64,000 nt of DNA from Streptomyces sp. PT12 (lineage in GTDB: Bacteria; Actinomycetota; Actinomycetes; Streptomycetales; Streptomycetaceae): positions 124,001 to 188,000 of the forward strand of contig NZ_QEST01000014.1 of the NCBI RefSeq assembly GCF_003311645.1, in the 5' to 3' direction. The notes beneath the pieces were generated by a model, which was given only the letters and a program-made list of their open reading frames with translations, ran no database searches and was not told where the DNA came from. Of this stretch, positions 16,134 to 24,503 are shown one piece after another. The stretch's first letter is position 1. Each line of letters begins with the position of its first letter. Position numbers and translations under genes: made by a program.

Positions 16134-17147
16134 GTGATCACCATCAGTGACCTGACGAAGGTCTACCGCGCGCGCGGCCGCGACGTCACCGCGCTCGACG
16201 GCGTCAGCCTCCATGTCGAGCCCGGTGAGGTGCACGGCGTCATAGGCCGCAGCGGAGCGGGGAAGTCCACCCTGATCCGCTGTGTCAACCAGCTGGAGCG
16301 CCCCACCTCGGGCACGGTGACCGTCGACGGGCTCGACCTGACCGCCCTCGCGGGGAAGGGCAACAGGGCGGGCCGCCCGCTGCGCCGGGCGCGCGGCGGC
16401 ATCGGCATGATCTTCCAGCACTTCAACCTGCTCTCCTCGCGCACCGCCCAGGGCAACGTCGAGCTGCCCCTGGAGATCCAGGGACTCGGCCGCCGCGAGC
16501 GCGCCCGCAAGGCCGTCGAGCTCCTCGACCTCGTCGGCCTCGCCGACCGCGCCCGCGCCCACCCCGCCCAGCTCTCGGGCGGCCAGAAGCAGCGCGTCGG
16601 CATAGCCCGCGCCCTGGCCGGGGACCCCAAGGTGCTGCTGTCCGACGAGGCCACGTCCGCCCTCGACCCCGAGACCACGGGATCCGTGCTGCGCCTGCTG
16701 CGCGACCTCAACCGGCAGCTCGGCCTGACCGTGCTGCTCATCACGCACGAGATGGACGTGGTCAAGGCCGTGTGCGACTCGGCGTCGCTCATGGAGAACG
16801 GCCGCCTCACCGAGTCGGGCCGCGTCGACGACCTGCTGGCCACCCCCGGCTCCCGGCTCGCGCACGCCCTCTTCCCACTGGGCACCGCCGACCGCGGCCC
16901 CGACCGCACGGTGGTCGACCTGACGTTCCACGGCGAGGCGGCCGGGGCCCCGGTGATCTCCCGGCTCGCCCGCGCCCACGGCATCGACGTCTCGATCGTG
17001 GGCGCCACCGTGGAGAGGGTCGGCACCCGCCAGATCGGCCGGATGCGCGTCGAGCTCCCCGGCCCCGCCGAGAAGAACGCCGCCCCCCTCGCCTTCCTGC
17101 GCGACCAGGGCCTCACCGTCGAGCTGCCGGGGGAGGAGCCGCGATGA
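16134..17147 (+). CDS. metN: Methionine ABC transporter ATP-binding protein
   Basis: A 337-residue ABC ATPase that powers D/L-methionine import. Walker A is GRSGAGKST, the ABC signature is LSGGQKQRVGIARAL, Walker B reads VLLSDEAT, and the switch histidine is in LLITHEMDVV. A C-terminal NIL-type domain follows (about residues 250-335), which in MetN binds methionine and inhibits transport. The start is GTG 16134, giving MITISDLTKVY; longer in-frame extensions run into the low-complexity leader. It overlaps metI by ATGA and forms an operon metN-metI-metQ. Confidence 0.94.
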   Translation: MITISDLTKVYRARGRDVTALDGVSLHVEPGEVHGVIGRSGAGKSTLIRCVNQLERPTSGTVTVDGLDLTALAGKGNRAGRPLRRARGGIGMIFQHFNLLSSRTAQGNVELPLEIQGLGRRERARKAVELLDLVGLADRARAHPAQLSGGQKQRVGIARALAGDPKVLLSDEATSALDPETTGSVLRLLRDLNRQLGLTVLLITHEMDVVKAVCDSASLMENGRLTESGRVDDLLATPGSRLAHALFPLGTADRGPDRTVVDLTFHGEAAGAPVISRLARAHGIDVSIVGATVERVGTRQIGRMRVELPGPAEKNAAPLAFLRDQGLTVELPGEEPR

Positions 17148-17815
17148 CCTGGGACGAGATGCGGCCCCTGCTCGAACAGGGCACGATCGACACCCTCTAC
17201 ATGGTCGGCTGGGCCACTCTCTACGCCGTCGTCGGCGGGCTCCCGCTCGGCGTTCTGCTCGTGCTCACCGACCGGGGGCGCCCGCTGGCCAACGCCGTGG
17301 TCAACCGGGTCATCGGCGTGATCGTGAACATCGGCCGCTCGCTGCCGTTCATCATCCTCATGGTCGCGCTGATCCCGTTCACGCGCTTCGTCGTCGGCAC
17401 CGCCGTGGGCCCCACCGCGGCCGTCGTGCCGCTCGCCATCGGTGCCATCCCGTTCTTCGCCCGCCTGGTCGAGACGGCCGTCCGCGAGGTCGACCTCGGC
17501 CTGGTCGAGGCCGTGCAGGCCATGGGCGGCTCCACCTGGACCGTGGTCCTCAAGGTGCTGCTGCCCCAGGCCCTGCCCTCCCTGGTCGCCGGGCTGACCA
17601 CCACCGTCATCGCCCTCATCGGCTACTCCGCCATGGCGGGCGCCGCGGGCGGCGGCGGCCTCGGCACCCTCGCCCTCACCTACGGATACCAGCGCTTCGA
17701 GAACGGCTTCATGCTCGCCACCGTCGTCGTGCTGATCGTCATCGTCACGGCGGTGCAACTGCTCGGGGACGGCATCGTCCGCCTCCTGCACCGCCGCGAA
17801 CGCTCCACCGGCTGA
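17144..17815 (+). CDS. metI: Methionine ABC transporter permease
   Basis: A 223-residue permease with about five membrane helices, for example MVGWATLYAVVGGLPLGVLL, VIGVIVNIGRSLPFIILMVA and LATVVVLIVIVTAVQLLG. The cytoplasmic coupling loop EAVQAMGGSTWTVVLKVLLP is the EAA-type motif that contacts MetN. The ATG overlaps the metN stop. The length is normal for MetI. Confidence 0.94.
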   Translation: MTWDEMRPLLEQGTIDTLYMVGWATLYAVVGGLPLGVLLVLTDRGRPLANAVVNRVIGVIVNIGRSLPFIILMVALIPFTRFVVGTAVGPTAAVVPLAIGAIPFFARLVETAVREVDLGLVEAVQAMGGSTWTVVLKVLLPQALPSLVAGLTTTVIALIGYSAMAGAAGGGGLGTLALTYGYQRFENGFMLATVVVLIVIVTAVQLLGDGIVRLLHRRERSTG

Positions 17816-17846
17816 ACCACGCCACCACCCGAAAGGCACACCCGCC

Positions 17847-18722
17847 ATGGGCAGCACCCGCACCCTCCGCACCACCGGCACCGCCCTGGCCGCCACCGCG
17901 GCCCTCGCCCTCGCCCTGACCGCCTGCGGCACCGACTCCGACCCGGACACCGGTGGCGGCGACGGCGGCGGCGAGAGCTCGGGCGACGCCCCCCTGAACG
18001 TCGCCGCGGGCCCCGTCCCGCACGCCGAGATCCTGAACTTCGTGAGAGAAGACCTCGCCGAGGAGGCCGGACTCGACCTGGAGGTCACCGAGTTCACCGA
18101 CTACGTCCTGCCCAACACCGCACTCGACTCCGGCGAGGTGGACGCCAACTTCTTCCAGCACAAGCCCTACCTCGACGACTTCAACGCGAACCAGGGCACC
18201 GACATCGTCCCCGTGGTCAACGTCCACCTCGAGCCGCTCGGCCTCTACTCCCACACCCTCGACAGCGCCGACGCCCTGGCCGATGGCGACACCATCGCCG
18301 TGCCCAACGACGCCACCAACGAGGGCCGCGCGCTCAAGCTCCTCGCGGACAACGGCGTGATCGAGCTGGCCGAGGGCGTCGGCGTCGAGGCCACCCTGGC
18401 CGACATCACCGACGACCGCGGCCTGTCGTTCGAGGAGTTGGAGGCGGCCACCCTGCCCCGCGCCCTCGACGACTTCGACGCGGCGATCATCAATGGCAAC
18501 TACGCCCTGGAGGCGGGCATCACGCCCGCCGACGACGCCCTCGTCATCGAGGACTCCGAGGGCAACCCCTACGCCAACTTCCTCGCCGTCAGGGCAGGGG
18601 ACGAGGACGACCCCCGGATCACCACCCTCGCCGAGCTGCTGAACACCGACGAGGTCAGGCAGTTCATCGAGGACACCTACCAGGGCTCCGTGGTCCCCGC
18701 CTTCGGCGAGCCCGCGGCCTGA
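17847..18722 (+). CDS. metQ: Methionine-binding lipoprotein of the MetNIQ importer
   Basis: A 291-residue substrate-binding lipoprotein. The signal peptide ends in the lipobox LTAC, so Cys27 is the likely lipidation site, followed by an acidic Gly/Ser linker. The NlpA/MetQ signature is visible in NVAAGPVPHAEILNF, then NTALDSGEVDANFFQHKPYL and VVNVHLEPLGLYS. It lies 31 bases after metI and is followed by a strong terminator, so it ends the operon. Confidence 0.94.
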   Translation: MGSTRTLRTTGTALAATAALALALTACGTDSDPDTGGGDGGGESSGDAPLNVAAGPVPHAEILNFVREDLAEEAGLDLEVTEFTDYVLPNTALDSGEVDANFFQHKPYLDDFNANQGTDIVPVVNVHLEPLGLYSHTLDSADALADGDTIAVPNDATNEGRALKLLADNGVIELAEGVGVEATLADITDDRGLSFEELEAATLPRALDDFDAAIINGNYALEAGITPADDALVIEDSEGNPYANFLAVRAGDEDDPRITTLAELLNTDEVRQFIEDTYQGSVVPAFGEPAA

Positions 18723-18738
18723 CCCGGCGTCATCACCC

Positions 18739-18764
18739 GACCGGGCCCCGTGAGGGGCCCGGTC
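18739..18764 (+). terminator. Terminator of the metNIQ operon
   Basis: GACCGGGCCCC at 18739-18749 pairs perfectly with GGGGCCCGGTC at 18754-18764 around a GTGA loop. It starts 17 bases after the metQ stop codon. Confidence 0.85.
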
Positions 18765-18831
18765 ACCGGCGCCGCGCCCGCCCCGCCCATACTGCATGCT
18801 GTCCCCCCGTAACCCCGGCAGGGAGAGGCGC

Positions 18832-19443
18832 ATGACATCCACCTTCCCCGACATCTCCATCAGCACCGACCGCTTGGTGCTGCGCCCGTTCGAGGAAGCG
18901 GACATCCCCGAGCTCACCGCGATGATGAACGACGAGCTCACCGCGGCCTGGACGTCCGTGCCCATCCCCTACACCCACGCGGAGGCGCGGAGCTGGATCA
19001 CGGGCCGCGCCCCGGCCGAGCGCACCCAGGGCCGCGGCATCGTCTTCGCCGTGAACGAGCTGCTCACCCACCGGCTCGTCGGCAGCGTCCACCTCATGAA
19101 CACCAACTGGCACGCGCTGTCCGCCGAGGTGGGCTATGTCGTCGCCCCCTGGGCCAGGGGCGAGGGCTACGCCGCCGAGTCCGTCCTGGCCACGGCCCAC
19201 TGGCTCTTCCACGACCAGAAGTTCGAACGCCTCGAGCTGCGCACCGCCGCGGGCAACACCGCGTCCCAGCAGGTCGCCCAGAAGATCGGCTGCGTGAGCG
19301 AGGGGGTGCTGCGCAACGCGCTCATAGTCCGCTCCAGAACCGAGGACGGCGGCTGGACCGACATCCGCACCGACCTCATCGTCTGGGGCCTGCTCCCCGA
19401 GGACCTCGAGGACGCCCCGCCCGTGCAGTACAGCGCGGGTTGA
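18832..19443 (+). CDS. GNAT family N-acetyltransferase, RimJ/RimL type
   Basis: A 203-residue protein. The opening ISTDRLVLRPFEEADIPEL is typical of the RimJ/RimL group, and the acetyl-CoA region reads VGYVVAPWARGEGYAAESV. ATG 18832 has GGGAGAGG upstream; an in-frame ATG at 18796 lies right after a possible -10 CATACT and is likely in the promoter. Members acetylate protein N-termini, antibiotics or small amines; the substrate here is unknown. It is separated from metQ by a terminator. Confidence 0.88.
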   Translation: MTSTFPDISISTDRLVLRPFEEADIPELTAMMNDELTAAWTSVPIPYTHAEARSWITGRAPAERTQGRGIVFAVNELLTHRLVGSVHLMNTNWHALSAEVGYVVAPWARGEGYAAESVLATAHWLFHDQKFERLELRTAAGNTASQQVAQKIGCVSEGVLRNALIVRSRTEDGGWTDIRTDLIVWGLLPEDLEDAPPVQYSAG

Positions 19444-19515
19444 TCGGCCTTTCTCATCCACCTTCGGGTCCGTTCATGGCCACCGTGTGAAGGGAATGTC
19501 GGCGGCCCGTCCCCG

Positions 19516-19840
19516 TCCGACCCGATGTTCGAGAGGGTCGTCATCGACCCCGTCGGCGGCGGCCGCGTCATCACCACCGACGCGCCGGGTGCCGGGCCCG
19601 ACGCGCGCTGCACCGCGGGCCTGCGCGTCAACCACAGGCCGCGGAGCGAGTCTTGGGTCGACGCGGCGTTCGTCCGCTCCGGCAGGCGGCACCCTGACGT
19701 TCGATATGTCGGACGCCCCGGACGACTGGGGCACCGAAGAGGACGACGTGCCGCCCTCGTATACCGAGGGGATGAACGCCCGCAATGGCGTGGGTACTTC
19801 GCCCGACGGGCGGGGCGACCTGGCGTCGACGTCGCGCTGA
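19516..19840 (+). pseudogene. Remnant of a GH92 alpha-mannosidase gene (frameshifted C-terminal fragment)
   Basis: Two overlapping frames together resemble the end of the glycoside hydrolase 92 catalytic domain. The first, up to about 19680, reads PMFERVVIDPVGGG, then DAPGAGPDA, then SWVDAAFVRSG. The second, from about 19685 to the stop at 19838-19840, reads GGTLTFDMSDAPDDWG, then DVPPSYTEG and GVGTSPDGRG. The join at 19681-19690 looks like a 4-base insertion in GGC GGC. Only about 110 residues remain of a family usually several hundred to over a thousand residues long. No intact start or downstream part is seen. The assignment rests on recalled family patterns. Confidence 0.6.
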
Positions 19841-19847
19841 TCGACGC

Positions 19848-19930
19848 GTACGACGCCCCCCGCCCCGCCCCGCCCCGCCCCGCCCGGTCCGCGCCCCGCC
19901 CGGTCCGCGCCCCGCCCCGTCCGCGCCCGT
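19848..19930. repeat. Low-complexity CCCCG-rich tract
   Basis: Runs of CGCCC/CCCCG units mixed with repeats of GGTCCGCGCCCCGCCC follow the pseudogene. It looks like slippage-prone simple sequence. No gene is supported in 19841-20111. Confidence 0.8.
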
Positions 19931-19960
19931 GAGCTGATCGCTCGCTCGACATCGCTCGCG

Positions 19961-19996
19961 TGGGCGCCGTCGCCACCCACCGGGCGACGGCGCCCA
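19961..19996. terminator. 14-bp perfect inverted repeat, probable terminator
   Basis: TGGGCGCCGTCGCC at 19961-19974 pairs with GGCGACGGCGCCCA at 19983-19996 across 8 bases. It lies between the mannosidase remnant and cobL and could be the surviving terminator of the lost gene. Confidence 0.7.
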
Positions 19997-20111
19997 CGGC
20001 ATCGGTGAGTTGCCCGGTCCCCCCGCACCCGGTGCACCGCGATCGCGGGAAACGGATTAGGCTCGACGCCGTCCCCGACGTGCGAGCGAGTCCTACAGGA
20101 GCAGCCCGACC

Positions 20112-21356
20112 ATGGCCGACCGCGTCACGGTGATCGGATGGGACGGCTCCCCGCTCGACCCCGCCGCCCGCGCAGCGCTCCATGCGGCGACCCTGGTGGC
20201 GGGCGCCCCCCGCCACCTCGACCTGCCCGAAGTCCCCCCGCACGCCGAGCGCGTGCGCCTGGGGAGCGTTTCCCTCGCCGCGCGCCGGATCGCCGCGCAC
20301 CGGGGCACCGCCGTGGTGCTCGCCGACGGCGACCCGGGGTTCTTCGGCGTCGTGCGCGACCTGCGCGACCCCGCCCATGGCCTCGAGGTCGAGGTCGTCC
20401 CCGCCGTCTCGGCCGTCGCCGTCGCGTTCGCCCGCGCCGGGATGCCCTGGGACGACGCCCGCGTCGTCGTCGCCAACCGCCGCACCCTGCGCCGCGCGGT
20501 CAACGTCTGCCGCGCCCACCCCAAGGTTGCCGTCCTCACCTCGCCCGGCGCGGGCCCCGCCGAGATCGCCCTGCTGCTCGGCCAGGTGCATCGCACGTTC
20601 GTTATCTGCGAGGCCCTGGGCACCGAGGCGGAACGGGTCTCCGTCCTCACCTCGGACACCGTCTCCCAGCACCGCTGGACCGACCCCAACCTGGTCATCG
20701 TCATAGGCGGCAGCGGCAGCGGCAGCACCCAGTCGGCCGACACCAGTTGGCTGGCCGGGCTCGACCCCGCCGCCTCGGGTCAGCCGCGCGGGATCGGCCT
20801 CGAACGCTCCGCCTACGGGCCGTCCGCGCCGGGGGACGCGCCGGAGGGCGCGGGGCGCGACCGCCGCCTGCGCGCGCTCCAACTCGCCGCCCTCGGCCCC
20901 GGCATGGGCGACCTGCTGTGGGACGTGGGCACCGGCGACGGCATCGCGGCCGTCGAGGCCGCCCGCCTCGGCTCGGCCGTCATCGCCGTCGACCGCGACG
21001 CCCAGGCGTGCGCGCGCGCGGAGGCCGCCGCGCGTCGGCTCGGGCTCCAGGTCCACGCCGTTCACGGCGTCGCGCCCCACGTTCTCGAGGACCTGCCCGA
21101 GCCCGATGTGATCCGCGTCGGCGGGGGAGGGCAGCGCACGCTGGCCGCCTGCGCCGACCGCCGTCCGCAGCGGCTCGTGACCCACGCGATGACGCGCGAT
21201 CAGGCCGAGGCGGCCGGGCGGGTGCTGGCGGGCGCGGGCTTCACGGTCGAGTGCACCCTGCTCCAGTCCGTCGAACTGGAGACCGCGGACTGGTCGGAAC
21301 GCGGCAGGAGCGTTGTCTTTCTGCTCGTCGCCAGTCGTCTGTCGACACCCCGGTGA
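20112..21356 (+). CDS. cobL: Precorrin-6Y C5,15-methyltransferase (decarboxylating), CbiE-CbiT fusion
   Basis: A 414-residue bifunctional enzyme of corrin ring synthesis. The N-terminal half (about 1-215) is a tetrapyrrole methylase: VTVIGWDGSPL, then GDPGFFGVVRDL and VVPAVSAVAVAFARAGMPW. The C-terminal half (about 255-410) is a CbiT-type SAM methyltransferase with GDLLWDVGTGDGIAAVEAAR and AVDRDAQACARAEA. It methylates C5 and C15 and decarboxylates C12 of precorrin-6Y. AGGAG precedes the ATG. It leads a group with the bluB-cobT fusion and the cysG-like gene, so it serves cobalamin synthesis. No B12 riboswitch is recognised upstream. Confidence 0.9.
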   Translation: MADRVTVIGWDGSPLDPAARAALHAATLVAGAPRHLDLPEVPPHAERVRLGSVSLAARRIAAHRGTAVVLADGDPGFFGVVRDLRDPAHGLEVEVVPAVSAVAVAFARAGMPWDDARVVVANRRTLRRAVNVCRAHPKVAVLTSPGAGPAEIALLLGQVHRTFVICEALGTEAERVSVLTSDTVSQHRWTDPNLVIVIGGSGSGSTQSADTSWLAGLDPAASGQPRGIGLERSAYGPSAPGDAPEGAGRDRRLRALQLAALGPGMGDLLWDVGTGDGIAAVEAARLGSAVIAVDRDAQACARAEAAARRLGLQVHAVHGVAPHVLEDLPEPDVIRVGGGGQRTLAACADRRPQRLVTHAMTRDQAEAAGRVLAGAGFTVECTLLQSVELETADWSERGRSVVFLLVASRLSTPR

Positions 21357-21513
21357 CAAACCGGGATCATCCGGGGCCACTCGTGCACCCGTGATCAGCG
21401 CGGGGCGTCGGCCCAGGTAGGCTCATGGATCGTTGTGCCGTCAGCCGGACTTGATGATTCGTCCATCAATGTCCGGGGTTGGAAGGAGCACGTGCGATGG
21501 GCGAGGTGGACGC

Positions 21514-24276
21514 ATGACGGACCCCGGCCAGATGCCGGAAGGGGCGCCGCAGCCGGAGCCGGCGGGCGGACCGACGGAGCGACCGGTGCCGCAGCCCGGG
21601 GTTCCTGGCTCCGCCGTCTATCCCTTCCCCGGCCAGCCCGACGAGGCGGGCGACGCCGAGGACGAGGATCTGCTGATGCCCGGCGCGAACGGCGCGTGGG
21701 GCGACGCCGCGATCGCTCCCCGCCCGCGCGCCGTGGCGGCCGAGCCCAGCACGCAGCGGCTCGCCGCCGTTCCCCCGCCGGGACCCACGCCCACCGAGCC
21801 GGAGTATCTGGACATCGCCTCCCAGCAGCACCAACCCCCATCCCAGCCGCACCAGCCCCAGCCGCACCAGCCGCAGCCCGCTCCCGAGCCGGTCCCCGCC
21901 CCGCCCGCCGCGGCGGCCGCCGCACCCCAGGCCGGGGTGCCGACCCCCGCGCCCGCCCCTCGGGAGCAGGCGCCCTCCGCGCAGCCCGAGCCGGAGGCCG
22001 TGCCCGTGCGGGCCGCGCCCGCCCCCGCCGCGCCCCCACCCGCCCCAGCCGTCGCGCAGCCCGAGCCCGCCCCGGCGCCCGCGCCCGCGCAGGAGGCGCC
22101 GAGCGCGCCCCCGCCCAGCCCGCTGCCCGGCACCCTGCCCACCCCGCCAGGGGCGTGGCAGCCCATCGCCCCCGCCGCGCCCGAGCCGGAGCCCGCGGCC
22201 CCCGAGCCGCAGGCCCCCGCGCCCGCCCCCGCCGCCGAGGCGCAGCCCAAGCCCCAGCCCGCCGAGCCCATTCCCGCGCAGGCCGAGCCCGTTACGCCAA
22301 CGGCGCCCGCACCCCAGCCCGTTGCCCCCCAGCCCGTTGCCCCCCAGTCGGTTGCTCCCGAGCCGGTTGCTCCCGAGCCGGTTGCTCCCGAGCCGGTTGC
22401 CGCGGTGCCCGCGCCCAGGAGCGCGCCCTCGGCGCCCTCGACCCCCGTCGCGGAAGCCGCGCCCGCGCCCGCCCCCGCGGAACAGGCCACTGAACAAGCC
22501 CCCGCGCCGGAGCCCGCGCCCGCTCAGGAGGCGCCGAGCGCGCCCCCCGCGCCCGCCTACCCCGAGCCCGAGCGCGAGGCCGTTCACCGCCTGATGCGCG
22601 AACGCCGCGACGTCCACCGCGGCTTCCGCCCCGACCCCATCCCGCACGACGTCCTGCTGCGCGTCCTCCAGGCCGCCCACACCGCCCCGAGCGTCGGCCT
22701 CTCCCAGCCGTGGGACTTCCTGATCATCCGCTCGCCCGAGACCCGCGCCACCGTGCACGAGCTCGTCGAGCGCCAGCGCGAGGCATACGCGAGCTCCCTC
22801 CCCAAGGCCCGCGCCAAGCAGTTCAGGGAGCTGGGCGCCGAGGCCGTCGTCCAGGCCCCCGTCAACATCGTCGTCACCGCCGACCCCACCCGCGGCGGCC
22901 GCCACACCCTCGGCCGCCCGACCCAGCCGCAGATGGCCCCCTACTCCTCGGCCCTCGCCGTGGAGAACCTCTGGCTCGCCGCCCGCGCCGAGGGCCTCGG
23001 CGTCGGCTGGATCAGCTTCTTCGACGAGCGCGAGCTCGTCCGCGCCCTCGACCTCCCCGAGCACCTGGAGATCGTCGCCTACCTGTGCGTGGGCCACGTG
23101 GACGCGTTCCCCGCCGATGGCGACGCGGCCGACCGCGGCCCCGCCCAGCGCCGCCCGCTCTCCTGGGTCGTCCACGAGGAGGCGTACGGCCGCCGCGCGC
23201 TTCCGGGTTCCGAGCCCCACGACCTGCTCAGCGAGACCCTTGCCGAGGTCCGCCCGCTCGACGCCCAGGCCCTCGGCGAGGCGTGGGAGCGCCAGAAGCG
23301 GATGACCAAGCCCGCGGGCGCGCTCGGCGCCCTCGAGGTCATCTCCGCCCAGCTCTGCGGGCTTTCCCGCTCGTGCCCCCCGCCCGTCCCCGAGCCCGCG
23401 GCCGTCGCCGTCTTCGCCGGGGACCACGGCGTCCACGCCCAAGGCGTCACCCCATGGCCCCAGGAGGTCACCGCCCAGATGGTGGGCAACTTCCTCGGCG
23501 GGGGAGCGGTGTGCAACGCCTTCGCCGCCCAGGTCGGCGCCGAGGTCTGCGTGATCGACGTCGGCGTGCGCGCCGAGCTCCCCGGCGCCACCGGGCTGGT
23601 GCCCCGCAAGGTCAGGCCCGGCACGGGCGACATCACCGAGGGCCAGGCGATGACCCGCGACGAGGCGCTGCGCGCCCTCGAGGTCGGCATCGAGACCGCC
23701 CGCGACCTGGTCGCGGGCGGCAACCGAGCGCTGCTGACCGGCGAGATGGGCATCGCCAACACCACCGTCTCCGCCGCCCTGATCGCCGTGTTCACCGACG
23801 CCGAGCCCGCCGAGGTCACGGGGCGCGGCACCGGCATCGACGACGAGACCCACGCCAGGAAGGTCGATGTCGTCCGCCGCGCCCTGGCCCGCCACGAGCC
23901 CGACGCCACCGACCCGCTCGGCGCGCTCTCGGCCGTCGGCGGCCTCGAACACGCCGCCCTCACCGGGCTGATCCTCGGCGGCGCCTCCCTGCGCGTCCCC
24001 GTCATCCTCGACGGCGTCAGCGCGGGCGCCGCCGCCCTCGTCGCCCGCGCGATCGCTCCCGAGGCGGTCTCCGTGTGCATCGCGGGCCACCGCAGCGCCG
24101 AGCCGGGCCACCAGGCCGCGCTCACCGCGCTCGGCCTGCGCCCCCTGGTCGACCTCGACCTGCGCCTCGGCGAGGGCACGGGCGCGCTGCTCGCCCTCCC
24201 CGTGGTGCAGAGCGCGGCCAGGGCGATGCGCGAGGTCGCGACGTTCGACGGAGCCGGAGTCACGGAGAAGAGCTAG
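21514..24276 (+). CDS. cobT: BluB-CobT fusion: 5,6-dimethylbenzimidazole synthase and nicotinate-nucleotide-DMB phosphoribosyltransferase
   Basis: A 920-residue protein in three parts. Residues 1 to about 350 are Pro/Ala/Glu-rich and look disordered, with PVAPE repeats. Next is a nitroreductase-fold BluB domain: ERRDVHRGFRPDPIP, TAPSVGLSQPWDFLIIRS and GVGWISFFDERELVRAL. Last is CobT: RMTKPAGALGALE, AVFAGDHGVHAQGVTPWP, TGEMGIANTTVSAAL and the C-terminal EGTGALLALPV. BluB makes the lower ligand DMB from FMN; CobT activates it to alpha-ribazole phosphate. Fusing both would channel DMB. GAGGTGG precedes ATG 21514; an in-frame GTG at 21433 lacks a site. It stops with a duplicated AAGAGCTAG. Confidence 0.92.
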   Translation: MTDPGQMPEGAPQPEPAGGPTERPVPQPGVPGSAVYPFPGQPDEAGDAEDEDLLMPGANGAWGDAAIAPRPRAVAAEPSTQRLAAVPPPGPTPTEPEYLDIASQQHQPPSQPHQPQPHQPQPAPEPVPAPPAAAAAAPQAGVPTPAPAPREQAPSAQPEPEAVPVRAAPAPAAPPPAPAVAQPEPAPAPAPAQEAPSAPPPSPLPGTLPTPPGAWQPIAPAAPEPEPAAPEPQAPAPAPAAEAQPKPQPAEPIPAQAEPVTPTAPAPQPVAPQPVAPQSVAPEPVAPEPVAPEPVAAVPAPRSAPSAPSTPVAEAAPAPAPAEQATEQAPAPEPAPAQEAPSAPPAPAYPEPEREAVHRLMRERRDVHRGFRPDPIPHDVLLRVLQAAHTAPSVGLSQPWDFLIIRSPETRATVHELVERQREAYASSLPKARAKQFRELGAEAVVQAPVNIVVTADPTRGGRHTLGRPTQPQMAPYSSALAVENLWLAARAEGLGVGWISFFDERELVRALDLPEHLEIVAYLCVGHVDAFPADGDAADRGPAQRRPLSWVVHEEAYGRRALPGSEPHDLLSETLAEVRPLDAQALGEAWERQKRMTKPAGALGALEVISAQLCGLSRSCPPPVPEPAAVAVFAGDHGVHAQGVTPWPQEVTAQMVGNFLGGGAVCNAFAAQVGAEVCVIDVGVRAELPGATGLVPRKVRPGTGDITEGQAMTRDEALRALEVGIETARDLVAGGNRALLTGEMGIANTTVSAALIAVFTDAEPAEVTGRGTGIDDETHARKVDVVRRALARHEPDATDPLGALSAVGGLEHAALTGLILGGASLRVPVILDGVSAGAAALVARAIAPEAVSVCIAGHRSAEPGHQAALTALGLRPLVDLDLRLGEGTGALLALPVVQSAARAMREVATFDGAGVTEKS
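22318..22392 (+). repeat. Five tandem 15-bp units in the disordered region of the bluB-cobT gene
   Basis: Units such as CCGGTTGCTCCCGAG start at 22318, 22333, 22348, 22363 and 22378. They are in frame and encode PVAPQ, PVAPQ, SVAPE, PVAPE, PVAPE. GTT and GCT codons stand out against the GC-ending codons around them. Confidence 0.9.
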
Positions 24277-24430
24277 AAGAGCGAGAAGAGCTAGCCGTAT
24301 GGACGTCAAGCGTTGCCGACCCGGCTGATCAACACACCCAGGGCCCGTCTTCCGGATCCTCGCGGATCAGCGAACGGCGTCGGACACGGTGGTCCGCGGG
24401 CTCGTCGTCGAAGTCCGCCCGGGCAGGGCC

Positions 24431-24469
24431 TAGGGTGTGGGGGCCGAACGGGTCGCACCCGCGTTCGGC
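24431..24469 (+). promoter_or_regulatory. Possible promoter -10 and leader hairpin upstream of the cysG-like gene
   Basis: TAGGGT near 24431 fits a -10 hexamer. Just downstream GCCGAAC (24443-24449) pairs with GTTCGGC (24463-24469), extended inside by GGG/CCC. This would lie in the 5' leader of the cysG-like mRNA. No matching -35 is clear. The rest of 24277-24503 shows nothing I can support. Confidence 0.4.
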
Positions 24470-24503
24470 AGGCCCGTTCCCCCGCGAGGAGTCACCCCAA
24501 GCG

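Noticed and set aside
19487-19932. Two intact small genes in the mannosidase remnant
   Set aside because: Each frame holds only half of the family pattern; the parts fit one frameshifted gene better.
19997-20111. Cobalamin riboswitch upstream of cobL (also looked at 21357-21513 and 24277-24503)
   Set aside because: No B12 box or characteristic stem pattern was recognised. A covariance-model search would settle this.
21466-24309. Minus-strand open frame of 947 codons
   Set aside because: Fully antisense to the bluB-cobT gene, low complexity, no start signal; an effect of codon bias.
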